Source of the DNA: Mycolicibacterium neworleansense
GTDB taxonomy: Bacteria > Actinomycetota > Actinomycetes > Mycobacteriales > Mycobacteriaceae
Length of the DNA stretch: 64,000 nt
NCBI RefSeq assembly: GCF_001245615.1
Contig: NZ_CWKH01000003.1
Coordinates: forward strand, 62,001-126,000
Reading direction: 5' to 3'
Shown: one piece after another, positions 15,933 to 24,884 of the stretch
How the letters are laid out: every line of letters begins with the position of its first letter
Position numbering within the stretch: the first letter of the stretch is position 1
Notes under the pieces: model-generated
Database searches by the model: none
Seen by the model: the letters and a program-made list of their open reading frames with translations, nothing else
Told to the model about the DNA's origin: nothing
Position numbers and translations under genes: made by a program

Positions 15933-17428
15933 TCCGCGGTGATGAGCTCGGCTGCCTTCTCGCCGAGCAACACACTGGGCGCGTGGGTGTGGCCGCGGAT
16001 GAGCGTCGGCATCACGGAGGCGTCGGCGACCCGTAACCCCTCGGTCCCCCGGACTCTCAGTTGCGGGTCGACCACGCTGCTCTCGTCGCTGCCCATGCGA
16101 CAGGTGCCGACCGGGTGATAGAGCGTGTGCGACAACGAATTCAATGCACGCGTGAATGTTTCATCGTCCAGTGTGGTGGCCTCGAGTGGCCGGGCTATCT
16201 GGCCAACGACGTCTTTGAGCGCCGGGGATCGGGCGATCTCCGCGGTCATCCGCAGACCGGCCATCAGCGCCGCCCGGTCGGCTTGGTCGCTCAAGTAGCG
16301 CGGATCGATGATCGGTTTGTCCATCGGGTCGGCCGACCGCAGCGTGATGGTGCCCTTGCTGCGGGGTTTGAGGAGGATCGGTCCCATCACGATGGCATGA
16401 CCGTAGGGGTCGCCGATGCCCTCGTCGAAGAACGGGGCGGGGGCGAAGATCAGTTCCAGGTCCGGAAGTTCCAATTCGGGCCTGCTGCGGACGAATCCGT
16501 ATGCCTCCCCGACGTTGGAGGTCAGCATGCCTCGCCGCCGGGCCAGATAGTTGATGAGCTCGAGCGGCTTCTCGGCAGCGAACAGGCTGTCGTTCCGCAC
16601 TTCGAATCCCAGCGGAACCACCAGGTGGTCAAGGAGATTCGCGCCGACACCGGGAGCGTGGTAGGTCACCTCGATACCGTGGCGCGACAACTGGTCACGG
16701 TCGCCGATGCCCGACAGCATCAACAGTTGCGGGGAGTTGATCGCGCCCCCGCACAGGATCACCTCGCGGCGGGCGGTCAGCACATCCCGGACACCCGCCT
16801 TGTCGAATTCGACCCCGATGGCCCGGTTTCCCGCGAAGACGATGCGGGTGACGGTGGCCTCGGTGAGCAACTTGAGGTTTCGGCGCCGCAGTGCGGGCTT
16901 GAGATAGGCATCGGCGGTGCTCCATCGGGCGCCACGGCGCTGGGTCACCCGTGTTTCGCAGAACCCGTCGTGGCCGCACTCCTTCGCCGCGGCCAGCCAG
17001 GCCGCCGTGGAGTTGCGCGGACTGCGTTGCGCCTCGATCACCAGCGGCCCGGCCTCGATGCGCTTCAGATACTTTTCCAGGCCGGCGTAGTTCCAGTCGT
17101 CGCCGGCCTGGTCACCCCACTCGTCGTAGTCGGCCGGAAAACCCGGCACCCACATCATCGCGTTCATCGACGATGAGCCACCCAGCGTCTTGCCCCGCGG
17201 CCAATAGATCCGGCGGCCATCGAGTTCCGGTTGCGGCTCGGTCAGGTAGTCCCAGTCGACCTCGCTGCGGAACAACTTCGAGAACGCCGCGGGGATATGG
17301 ATGAACTTGTCGCGGTCGGGGGGTCCGGCCTCCAGGGCCAGCACGGACACATCCGGTTGTGCGCTCAGCCGGTTCGCCACGACCGCGCCGGCCGAACCGG
17401 TCCCCACCACGATGTAGTCAGCCTCCAC
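15923..17428 (-). CDS. GMC-family oxidoreductase (choline dehydrogenase-like)
   Basis: FAD-dependent alcohol oxidase/dehydrogenase of 501 residues, GTG start. The N-terminal Rossmann motif VVGTGSAGAVVANRL, the GMC signature 1 region PRGKTLGGSSSMNAMMWVPG, signature 2 (GGAINSPQLLMLSGIG) and the C-terminal catalytic histidine region HPVGTCRMG are all seen. It is the third gene of a minus-strand run after the SbcD/SbcC-like pair, as in M. tuberculosis Rv1277-Rv1279. The substrate is not known; true choline oxidation is unproven for this family. Confidence 0.88.
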   Translation of the reverse strand: MEADYIVVGTGSAGAVVANRLSAQPDVSVLALEAGPPDRDKFIHIPAAFSKLFRSEVDWDYLTEPQPELDGRRIYWPRGKTLGGSSSMNAMMWVPGFPADYDEWGDQAGDDWNYAGLEKYLKRIEAGPLVIEAQRSPRNSTAAWLAAAKECGHDGFCETRVTQRRGARWSTADAYLKPALRRRNLKLLTEATVTRIVFAGNRAIGVEFDKAGVRDVLTARREVILCGGAINSPQLLMLSGIGDRDQLSRHGIEVTYHAPGVGANLLDHLVVPLGFEVRNDSLFAAEKPLELINYLARRRGMLTSNVGEAYGFVRSRPELELPDLELIFAPAPFFDEGIGDPYGHAIVMGPILLKPRSKGTITLRSADPMDKPIIDPRYLSDQADRAALMAGLRMTAEIARSPALKDVVGQIARPLEATTLDDETFTRALNSLSHTLYHPVGTCRMGSDESSVVDPQLRVRGTEGLRVADASVMPTLIRGHTHAPSVLLGEKAAELITADQK

Positions 17429-17455
17429 GTGGCGGAGTGTATGCCGCGCGAGGGG

Positions 17456-20089
17456 CTAAATGGCCAATTCGATGTGGTGTGCGCCGCCGACGCTCGCGTA
17501 GCGGTCGGGACTACAGGTCAGCACGATGACCTGCCCGTCTCCCCCGACGGCGTCGAACACCGCGCCCATCTTGGTCAGCCGGTCCGGGTCGGTGAAGCCG
17601 AGCGCGTCGTCGATGATGACAGGCACGCTGTCCTCCTTGGCCACCATCGAGGCGCCGGCCAGCCGCGCGACGATCGCCAACTGCTCCTTGGCGCCACCCG
17701 AGAGCGATTCGTACGGGACCGTCCGCCCGGACAGGGTGCGGGTCCGGATGTTGAGGTCGCTGTCGACGTCGACCTCGAAGTCCTCGCCGAACACGAGCCG
17801 GCCCAGCCGCTGCACCTCCAGGCGGAACGGGTCGGCGTAGCGCTGCCGGGTGGCGTCACGGTGGCGCGCCATCACCGACCGCAGCGTCTCGGCCGCGCGG
17901 GCGCGACGGTGCACCCGTAGATACTCGGCATGGGCGTGTTCGCGTTCGGTCTCGGCGGCATCCAGTTGTCCCTTGCGTCCCTGGGTGCCGTACACCTTCA
18001 GTTGCGCGGCCACCTCCCGCAGCGCCTCGACCGCCGACTCGTGACGGGCGTCCAGCAGGCCGGCGCCGCGGACCGCCTCGTCGAGCGCGGCGTTCACCGA
18101 ATCAGGTTCGGTGGCAGCCAATTCCGTGCGCAGGGCGGCGGCCCGGCCGGCGGTGGCGGCCGCCTCCTCGTCAGCGGCCTGGGCCTTGACTGCCAGCTCG
18201 TCGTCGCCGGTCTGCGCACGCTGCACTTCCAGCCGGCCACCGGCCACGGTCAGCTCGGCCTGCGCGGTGGTGAGCTTGTCGCGCAGCACGCTCAGCCGGG
18301 TCGACTTCTCCGACAGCTTCTGGGCCGCCGCGGCGATCACCTTGCGGCTGGTCTCGCAATCGGCCACCGCTTGGCGGTGCGCGCCCACCGCGGCCTCGAG
18401 TTCGGTTCGGGCGGCGGCGGTGTCGGTGGGGCCGGCCAGTTCGAACAGACCGGCCTCATCGGGCTGACCGGCACGCAGCTGCGTCAGCCGGGATCGTAGT
18501 TCCGTCAGCTGATCCTCGCCGGTGAGAGCATCGACGGTGGCGCTCAGCCGATCTCGGCTGCCGAGGAGTTCACGACGGCGCGTGTCGAGGGCACGAGCGG
18601 CCTCCACGCCGTCGACTCCGGCCGCGGCCAGCGCGGCACTCAGCGCGGTCTGCGCCTCGGCGAGGCGGGCCTGAGTCTGCGCGGCGGGGGCACCCGGCAC
18701 CACACGCACCGTCAGCACCCCGGGCACGTCGATCTCGGTGTCGGCGGTGGTGTTGACCGACCACGGCCGGCCGGCCTCCAAGGCGACGTCGGCATCGTCC
18801 ACCCGGACAGCGAGGTTGTCCACGGTGACGAGTTCGATGCGCGCCGAGGCGAGTTCGGCCTGCCCCGCGGCACGCTCCACCGCCACCGCGGCCGCCTCGA
18901 TGGCCCGCATCCCGTCATCGTCGAGGCTCATCTCGGCGAGTTCGCGGTTGACCCGGTCCAGCTCCCGAACCCCGGCATCGATCTTGCTCAGCCGGGTGGC
19001 GAGCCGGTCGGCCTCGTCGCGGTCGGTCATCCGCGTCAACGTGGCACGGGCGGCCTCGACCCGGAGCTCGAGCTCGTGCGCCGCGACCCGAGCCGCTTCG
19101 GCCGCAGCCTCGGCCGCCTCGTGAACCTCACGCGCCAAGGTGGATTCGCCATCGGCCACGGTCAATGCGGCCTGCAGTTCGGTGATGGTGGCGGCGCGCT
19201 CGTCGAGTTCGGCCCGCAGCCGACGGCGTTCGGTGAGCGCAGCAGCCGATGCGGCCTGCGCCACCCGGGCGGCCTCGGCCACCACCTCGGCCTCCTTGAG
19301 CCGTTGCATCAGCGCCGCAACCGTCTCGGCAGCCTTGCGGGCCGTGGCCAGGCCGGCCTGGGCCTGTTCGCGCTGACCGGCCAAACCGCTGACCTCGGCG
19401 CTGAGTTCGGTGTGCCGGCGCACCGCGTCGTCGACCTCGGCCACCGCGGCGGCACACTGCGCGACTTCGCCCTCGGCGGCGGCGAGCCTCTTGGTGACCG
19501 CTGCCCACTCGCCGGTGGGCCGGCCGGTGGCGGTGAAGTAGCGCAGGTATTCGGCGTCGATCCGCTCGATCAACAGCGGCTCGTCCCCGGAGAGCGTGAC
19601 CGCTTCGCCCGCGGCCACATCCAGCGCCCGGGCCAGTGCATCCGAGCCCGAAAGGTCGACCGGAGCCGTCGAGCCCGCCTGCAACACCCGCTGGGCCTGC
19701 CACAGACTGGTGTCGACGGTCTCGGCGAGCATGGCCAGCACCCGCTCGTGCGCTTCGTCGCCACTGAGCTGTTCGCGGACCGGAGCCAGGACCGTCAACT
19801 GGGTCTCGGCGCGCTTGTGAAAACGCTTGCGGTACATGAACCGGTAAGGACCGGTGGAGATTTCGGCCACCACCTCGGCGCCGACGTCGGCATGCGTGGG
19901 CTTGACCTGCTTGACCTCCTTCTTCCCCGAGCGGTCCTTGGCTTCGAGCAGGAGGTCCAGCGCCTCGATCATCGAGGATTTGCCGATCTCGTTGGCGCCG
20001 CTGACCACCACGACACCGTGATCGGGGAATTCGATCTCGCGGTGGGTGATTCCGCGGTAATTGGTCAGGACGAGGCGGTGCAGTTTCAT
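17456..20089 (-). CDS. SbcC/YhaN-like SMC-type ATPase (Rv1278-like)
   Basis: Large coiled-coil ATPase of 877 residues, expected to work with the nuclease encoded upstream in DNA end processing or repair. The N-terminal Walker A is GANEIGKSS (about residues 31-39). The C-terminal half-site has the ABC signature LSGGAKEQLA and Walker B PVIIDDALGFTD. Between them lie about 600 residues of Ala/Glu/Arg-rich coiled coil. No CxxC zinc hook is visible in the coil tip, unlike Rad50 and E. coli SbcC, which places it nearer to YhaN-type proteins. Start ATG overlaps the nuclease stop. Confidence 0.87.
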   Translation of the reverse strand: MKLHRLVLTNYRGITHREIEFPDHGVVVVSGANEIGKSSMIEALDLLLEAKDRSGKKEVKQVKPTHADVGAEVVAEISTGPYRFMYRKRFHKRAETQLTVLAPVREQLSGDEAHERVLAMLAETVDTSLWQAQRVLQAGSTAPVDLSGSDALARALDVAAGEAVTLSGDEPLLIERIDAEYLRYFTATGRPTGEWAAVTKRLAAAEGEVAQCAAAVAEVDDAVRRHTELSAEVSGLAGQREQAQAGLATARKAAETVAALMQRLKEAEVVAEAARVAQAASAAALTERRRLRAELDERAATITELQAALTVADGESTLAREVHEAAEAAAEAARVAAHELELRVEAARATLTRMTDRDEADRLATRLSKIDAGVRELDRVNRELAEMSLDDDGMRAIEAAAVAVERAAGQAELASARIELVTVDNLAVRVDDADVALEAGRPWSVNTTADTEIDVPGVLTVRVVPGAPAAQTQARLAEAQTALSAALAAAGVDGVEAARALDTRRRELLGSRDRLSATVDALTGEDQLTELRSRLTQLRAGQPDEAGLFELAGPTDTAAARTELEAAVGAHRQAVADCETSRKVIAAAAQKLSEKSTRLSVLRDKLTTAQAELTVAGGRLEVQRAQTGDDELAVKAQAADEEAAATAGRAAALRTELAATEPDSVNAALDEAVRGAGLLDARHESAVEALREVAAQLKVYGTQGRKGQLDAAETEREHAHAEYLRVHRRARAAETLRSVMARHRDATRQRYADPFRLEVQRLGRLVFGEDFEVDVDSDLNIRTRTLSGRTVPYESLSGGAKEQLAIVARLAGASMVAKEDSVPVIIDDALGFTDPDRLTKMGAVFDAVGGDGQVIVLTCSPDRYASVGGAHHIELAI

Positions 20090-21237
20090 GCCGCACTCCC
20101 GCGATCGACCAGGCGCAGCAACAACCCGAGCGCCGCCCGCGCGTCGTCGGCCCCGGCGCCTTCGGTGCGGGCGGTCGCCACCAACTCGTCCACCGCGGCC
20201 GCTGCGAAGCCGCCGATACCCAGGTCGTCGAATTCACCGTCGGCCGGCAGTACCGCGATCTCGGTGTGCCGCTCCCACTGGGTCAGCGCCGCGAACAACC
20301 GGGCGTACTTGTCCAGGCAGGCGTCCAGCGCGGCCTTGTCGGTCACCGTCAGAGAGCCCGTCAGCGCCAGGCGCACCACGGTGCGTTCCTTGTCCGCCAA
20401 CAGATCCAGGTTGAGATCCAGGTCGGCGATGTCGCGGTCGGTGTCCACCTCACGACGCAGCGTGACGAACCGCCACCGGCCCACGCGTTCGGAGTCGACC
20501 CGAACGGCGCGGTGCGGATCGGTCTCGTCGATCTCGACCAGCAGGACGTGCCCCGGGTCGGACTCGATGTCGTCGTAGTTCGTCACCTCGGGTGAGCCCG
20601 AGTACCAGACCCGGCCCGTCGACCCGACCTCGGTGCGGGAGTGCTTGTCCCCCAATGCCACATAGTGAACCGCACCGCGCGCCAGGGCGTCCTCGACGAC
20701 GGCCAGGCGGATCAGCGACGGCTTGTCCTTGTCCGGATCGAGGATGTCGACACCACCGTGACCGACCACGACGCGAGTCGTCCCGTCGGCGGGCAGCTCG
20801 GCCAGCACATCGCCGATCAGATCCGAGGTGGGCGCCTTGGACCGCCACGGCGCAGCCACGATCTGCAGACCGGGCCGCACCTCGTATACCCCCGCGCGAT
20901 CGAGAACCACGACGTTGTCCGGGCATTCGGCGGTGAACAGCGCGCTGGTGTAGACCGACGCCGCATCGAGCGGATCATGGTTGCCCGGCAGCAGATACAC
21001 CGGCACGCCGATGGCGCGCATGGCCTCCAGCGACAAGCTGACCTCGCGCGGGGCCAACTGGTTGTGCTCGAAAACGTCACCGGACACCACGACGAACTCC
21101 GCACCCGAGGCCGCGGCCACCGCGCCAAGGGCCGCGACTGCCTCCCGGCGCGAAGCCGAATAACGGGGCTGCGCTTCACCGTTCAGGAAGTGACGGGTCA
21201 TGCCGAGCTGCCAGTCGGCGGTGTGCAGAAAACGCAT
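20086..21237 (-). CDS. SbcD/Mre11-like DNA repair phosphoesterase (Rv1277-like)
   Basis: Calcineurin-type metallophosphoesterase of 383 residues, the nuclease partner of the following SbcC-like ATPase. Metal-binding motifs are HTADWQLG, VVSGDVFEHN, LPGNHDP, VVGHGGVD and LGDKHSR. The first motif has Q where many Mre11 proteins have H (DWQ for DxH). I choose the ATG at 21237, which follows a GAAGGGA ribosome site; an in-frame ATG at 21255 is also possible. The two genes overlap by four bases, which fits a two-subunit complex made in equal amounts. Confidence 0.87.
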   Translation of the reverse strand: MRFLHTADWQLGMTRHFLNGEAQPRYSASRREAVAALGAVAAASGAEFVVVSGDVFEHNQLAPREVSLSLEAMRAIGVPVYLLPGNHDPLDAASVYTSALFTAECPDNVVVLDRAGVYEVRPGLQIVAAPWRSKAPTSDLIGDVLAELPADGTTRVVVGHGGVDILDPDKDKPSLIRLAVVEDALARGAVHYVALGDKHSRTEVGSTGRVWYSGSPEVTNYDDIESDPGHVLLVEIDETDPHRAVRVDSERVGRWRFVTLRREVDTDRDIADLDLNLDLLADKERTVVRLALTGSLTVTDKAALDACLDKYARLFAALTQWERHTEIAVLPADGEFDDLGIGGFAAAAVDELVATARTEGAGADDARAALGLLLRLVDRGSAA

Positions 21238-21364
21238 CGGCCCTGTCCCTTCCATGTCATCCCCGCGGGTTCATCGTGCGAGCAAAGCGAGTGTAAAACC
21301 GGGGGCCGACAAGTCCCGGGACCTGCGACGGCATGGCCCGGGTTGGTTGCCTACCCTGTTGAGG

Positions 21365-21886
21365 ATGGCTACTCCGATCAGTCCGGTCAGAACCCTCCTG
21401 CTGATGCGCCACGCCAAGTCGGACTACCCCGACGGGGTGGCCGACCACGACCGTCCGCTGGCCGCTCGCGGTATCAGGGAGGCGGCGCTGGCCGGCGACT
21501 GGATCCGGGCCAATTTCGCCGCGGTCGACGCGGTGCTGTGCTCGACGGCGACGCGGACCCGTCAGACGCTGGAGCGCACCGCCATCGAAGCGCCGGTGCA
21601 GTACGCCGACCGGATCTACGACGCCAGGCCGGGAACCGTGATCGACGAGATCAACGGGGTGTCGTCACGTTTCGGCACCGACCCGTCCACGGTGCTGCTG
21701 ATCGGCCACGAGCCGGCCATGTCCGCCGTCGCACTCGGATTGTCCGACGGCTCCAACCGCACTGCGGCCGAGAGCATCTCGCTGAAGTTCCCGACCTCGG
21801 CGATCGCCGTGCTGCGCACCAGCGGGCCCTGGGACCAGCTCGCGCTGGGCGGCGCGACGCTGGTGCGCTTCCACGTACCCCGTTAG
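21365..21886 (+). CDS. SixA-like phosphohistidine phosphatase
   Basis: Histidine phosphatase superfamily protein of 173 residues. The catalytic LLMRHAKSD motif has its nucleophilic histidine at residue 16 and the second histidine in LIGHEPAM (about residue 117). Short length and the RHAKS form match SixA, which removes phosphate from phosphohistidine proteins. The ATG at 21365 has GAGG just upstream; the frame is open further 5' without family homology. It is divergent from the SbcD-like gene and its stop overlaps the convergent lprC stop by four bases. Equivalent to Rv1276c by position. Confidence 0.86.
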   Translation: MATPISPVRTLLLMRHAKSDYPDGVADHDRPLAARGIREAALAGDWIRANFAAVDAVLCSTATRTRQTLERTAIEAPVQYADRIYDARPGTVIDEINGVSSRFGTDPSTVLLIGHEPAMSAVALGLSDGSNRTAAESISLKFPTSAIAVLRTSGPWDQLALGGATLVRFHVPR

Positions 21887-22431
21887 GAGTTCGTGGCCAG
21901 CGTCAGTTCCATGAGCTTGGTGGCCATCGGGCAGGCGTCGATGCCCGGCCCCTGTGGGTTGACCCACCAGCCGACCACACCGGCGGCGTCGCTGGCCACG
22001 CCGCATGCCCCGTTGAGCCCGTCGGGCCTCATGATGATCGAATCGACACCGGCGATGCGGCGCTGCTCGATCGCGTACTGCAGCTTCTCGGCGGTCTGGC
22101 GTTCGTTCTCCAGGCTGCCCTGCTCGTACCAGAACCGGGTGATGTCGACCAGGCCGGCGGGATTGGCCGCCTGCCAGCGGCACACCGCGCCGACGAACGT
22201 GCTCTGGATGTCGAGCGGGTCGGCGCCCACCGTCTTGGCCAGGATGTCTTCGGTCAGGACGTCACATTCCTTGAGCAGGTTCGGGTAGGTCTTCTCCGAC
22301 TTGTTGTTGCTCGGGCCGCCGCTGGAACCTTCCTTGGCCGCGGTGCCCTCCACCGTGCTGGTGCACCCGGTCAGCCCGGCGAGCACCGCCAGTGCGGCCG
22401 TGAACCCGGCAACCCCACGTCGCGTCATCAT
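21883..22431 (-). CDS. lprC: DUF3558 lipoprotein LprC
   Basis: Surface lipoprotein of 182 residues. The start is one of two adjacent ATGs (22431 or 22428), followed by a basic N-terminus, a hydrophobic stretch and the lipobox LTGC. The mature domain has the spaced cysteines and aromatic patterns of DUF3558 (CDVLTEDILAKTVG, CRWQAANPAG). It follows lprB with an overlapping ATGATGA junction, the same pair and order as Rv1274-Rv1275. Function of LprB/LprC is not established; exposure on the envelope is predicted. Confidence 0.85.
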   Translation of the reverse strand: MMTRRGVAGFTAALAVLAGLTGCTSTVEGTAAKEGSSGGPSNNKSEKTYPNLLKECDVLTEDILAKTVGADPLDIQSTFVGAVCRWQAANPAGLVDITRFWYEQGSLENERQTAEKLQYAIEQRRIAGVDSIIMRPDGLNGACGVASDAAGVVGWWVNPQGPGIDACPMATKLMELTLATNS

Positions 22432-22991
22432 TTGGAATTCACAATCGACTGGCGGGTCAGCTCCTTGGCGACCTCGCACGGATCGGGATAGGGCTTCTGG
22501 TCGAAGCTCACGGACCACTCGATGAAATCGTCGTCGAACTGGATGCCGATCTCACACAGGTTCACGTCGCCGGCCTTGAGCGGGTTCTCCCCGATGGCGA
22601 TGAAGCCGCCGTGGCCCTCGATGTTGATGTCCTCCACGCTGGTCCGCGACAACTCCTCGGTCTTGCGTTCCCGGCCGATCGGGCTGCCCCGGAACCAGGT
22701 GAACGAGAAGTGCGGTCCGAGAATGCTGCCGCCCTGCAGCCACTGGCAGCCAGAGGAATTGGTCGCGGTGTTGACCAGCCCCTGCACCTGCGTCAACTCG
22801 GTCACCGTCTGGTCGGTCACGCCGCCGCAATGCGGGAAATGCGGGCCGTGCTTGCCCGCCCCACCGGCACTCGGCGACTCGGTCTGCGGAACCTGCGGAG
22901 ACGCCGGCTCGCCGGACGAGCACCCGGCGAACACCGGAACCATTGCCGCAGCCAATACCGCAAGTGTTCTGGCGTGGGCGAATCGTGGCAT
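22428..22991 (-). CDS. lprB: DUF3558 lipoprotein LprB
   Basis: Lipoprotein of 187 residues, first of the lprB-lprC pair. Start ATG at 22991 gives a basic signal sequence and the lipobox VFAGC at about residue 26; an upstream GTG/ATG extension lacks signal-peptide character. The mature domain includes FPHCGGVTDQTVTEL, SSGCQWLQGGSILGPHFSFTWFRGSPIGRER and a late cysteine pair region (LCEIG, DPCEVAKEL), typical of DUF3558. The gene is divergent from the ABC exporter pair with a 147-base gap, which could contain both promoters. Confidence 0.85.
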   Translation of the reverse strand: MPRFAHARTLAVLAAAMVPVFAGCSSGEPASPQVPQTESPSAGGAGKHGPHFPHCGGVTDQTVTELTQVQGLVNTATNSSGCQWLQGGSILGPHFSFTWFRGSPIGRERKTEELSRTSVEDINIEGHGGFIAIGENPLKAGDVNLCEIGIQFDDDFIEWSVSFDQKPYPDPCEVAKELTRQSIVNSK

Positions 22992-23138
22992 GGCAGCCGT
23001 GCGGACAGTCACGCCATGCACTGTAGCGGCAACACCTATGCCCTATCCCGACATGCCGACTGACCTGGACTTTCATCGGCGCGGACACGATGACGCCGGG
23101 ACACCGACGACACCGGGCCGGTGTGCGAGAGTAGCCAG

Positions 23139-24884
23139 ATGCTCTGGGCGCTGCTGCGACAGTACGTGCGGCCGTACCGGCGGCTGCTCGCGGTCGTCGC
23201 GACACTCCAGGTGATCAGCACCCTGGCCTCGCTGTACCTGCCGACGGTCAACGCGGCCATCATCGACGACGGCGTGGCCAAGGGCGACACCCGGCGCATC
23301 GTCGAACTCGGCGGCGTGATGCTGGGCGTGACGGCATTGCAGGTGGTGTGCGCGATCGGGGCGGTGTTCTTCGGGTCACGGGCGGCCATGAGTTTCGGCC
23401 GCGATCTGCGTTCGGCGATCTTTCATCACGTCACCACGTTCTCGGCCGAGGAGACCGCCCGGTTCGGCGCGCCGTCGCTGCTGACCCGCACCACCAACGA
23501 CGTCGGTCAGATCCAGCAGCTGCTACAGATGACCGCCACCATCCTGATCACCGCGCCCATCATGTCGATCGGCGGGATCCTGATGGCGCTGCATCAGGAT
23601 GCCGGACTGTCCTGGCTGCTGCTGGTCAGCGTCCCGGTGCTGGCGCTGGCCAATTACTGGATCATCACCCGCCTGATGCCGATCTTCCGTCGCATGCAGC
23701 GGCTGATCGACGGGATCAACCGGGTGATGCGCGATCAGCTGTCGGGCATCCGGGTGATCCGGGCCTTCGCCCGCGAACCCGTCGAAGGGAGCCGGTTCGC
23801 CGAGGCCAACCAGTCCCTGTCGGCCACCGCACTGGAAGCCGGGCAGTGGCAGGCGCTGATGCTGCCGGCCACCACCCTGGTGATCAACGTCTCCAGCGTC
23901 GCACTGATCTGGTTCGGCGGCCTGCGCATCGATGCCGGGCACATGCAGGTGGGCTCGCTGATCGCGTTCCTGGCCTACTTCATGCAGATTCTGATGGCCG
24001 TGCTGATGGCGACGGTCCTGGCGGTGATGCTCCCGCGGGCCTCGGTGTGCGCCGAGCGCGTCACCGGCGTGCTTGCCACCCGCCCCCAGATCACCAGCCC
24101 CGCCGAGCCGGTCCGACCGGTGTCCATCGCCGGCGAGATCGTGTTCGAAGCGGCGTCATTCAGCTACCCCGGCGCCGACCGCCCGGTACTGCAGCAGGTT
24201 TCGTTCACCGCCGCCCAGGGGACCACCACCGCGGTCGTGGGGTCCACCGGTTCGGGCAAGTCCACCCTGCTGGCCATGATCTGCCGGTTCTACGACGTCA
24301 CCTCCGGTGCGGTCCGCATGGACGGCGTCGATGTCCGCGAACTCGACCTCGAACAACTGTGGGCGGTGATCGGCCTGGTCCCCCAGCGCGGCTACCTGTT
24401 CTCCGGGACCGTCGCCGAGAACCTGCGCTACGGCGCCGCACCCGGACAGGACCTCACCGAAGAACAGATGTGGGACGCCCTGCGGATCGCCGCGGCCGAC
24501 GATTTCGTCCGGGCCCACCCCGACGGATTGGACCGCCCGGTGGCCCAGGGCGGCATCAATTTCTCGGGCGGACAGCGACAACGGCTCGCGATCGCCCGCG
24601 CGGTGATCCGCAGACCCGCCGTCTACCTGTTCGACGATGCGTTCTCGGCGCTCGACGTGCACACCGATGCCCGGGTGCGCGCGGCCCTGCGTGAGGTGTC
24701 GGCCGAGGCCACCGTGGTGATCGTGTCGCAACGCATCTCCACGGTGATCGAGGCCGACCAGGTGGTCGTGGTCGAGGACGGCCGCATCGTCGGTGTCGGC
24801 ACCCACGAGTCGCTGCTCGCCGACTGTCCCACGTACGCCGAGTTCGCCGCCTCGCAGGCCATCACCGCCGGAGACCCGCGATGA
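23139..24884 (+). CDS. ABC exporter half-transporter with degenerate ATP site (Rv1273c-like)
   Basis: Half-transporter of 581 residues: six-helix type I exporter domain (about 1-320) then an ATPase domain. Walker A is GSTGSGKST, the signature is FSGGQRQ, but Walker B reads [11 protein letters not shown], with Asp in place of the catalytic Glu. That is the usual mark of the non-hydrolysing site in heterodimeric exporters. The ATG at 23139 is chosen over an in-frame upstream ATG because homology starts at [13 protein letters not shown]. It overlaps the next gene by ATGA, and together they form the exporter. The M. tuberculosis counterparts have been linked to lipid transport; substrate here is inferred only. 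Confidence 0.9.
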   Translation: MLWALLRQYVRPYRRLLAVVATLQVISTLASLYLPTVNAAIIDDGVAKGDTRRIVELGGVMLGVTALQVVCAIGAVFFGSRAAMSFGRDLRSAIFHHVTTFSAEETARFGAPSLLTRTTNDVGQIQQLLQMTATILITAPIMSIGGILMALHQDAGLSWLLLVSVPVLALANYWIITRLMPIFRRMQRLIDGINRVMRDQLSGIRVIRAFAREPVEGSRFAEANQSLSATALEAGQWQALMLPATTLVINVSSVALIWFGGLRIDAGHMQVGSLIAFLAYFMQILMAVLMATVLAVMLPRASVCAERVTGVLATRPQITSPAEPVRPVSIAGEIVFEAASFSYPGADRPVLQQVSFTAAQGTTTAVVGSTGSGKSTLLAMICRFYDVTSGAVRMDGVDVRELDLEQLWAVIGLVPQRGYLFSGTVAENLRYGAAPGQDLTEEQMWDALRIAAADDFVRAHPDGLDRPVAQGGINFSGGQRQRLAIARAVIRRPAVYLFDDAFSALDVHTDARVRAALREVSAEATVVIVSQRISTVIEADQVVVVEDGRIVGVGTHESLLADCPTYAEFAASQAITAGDPR

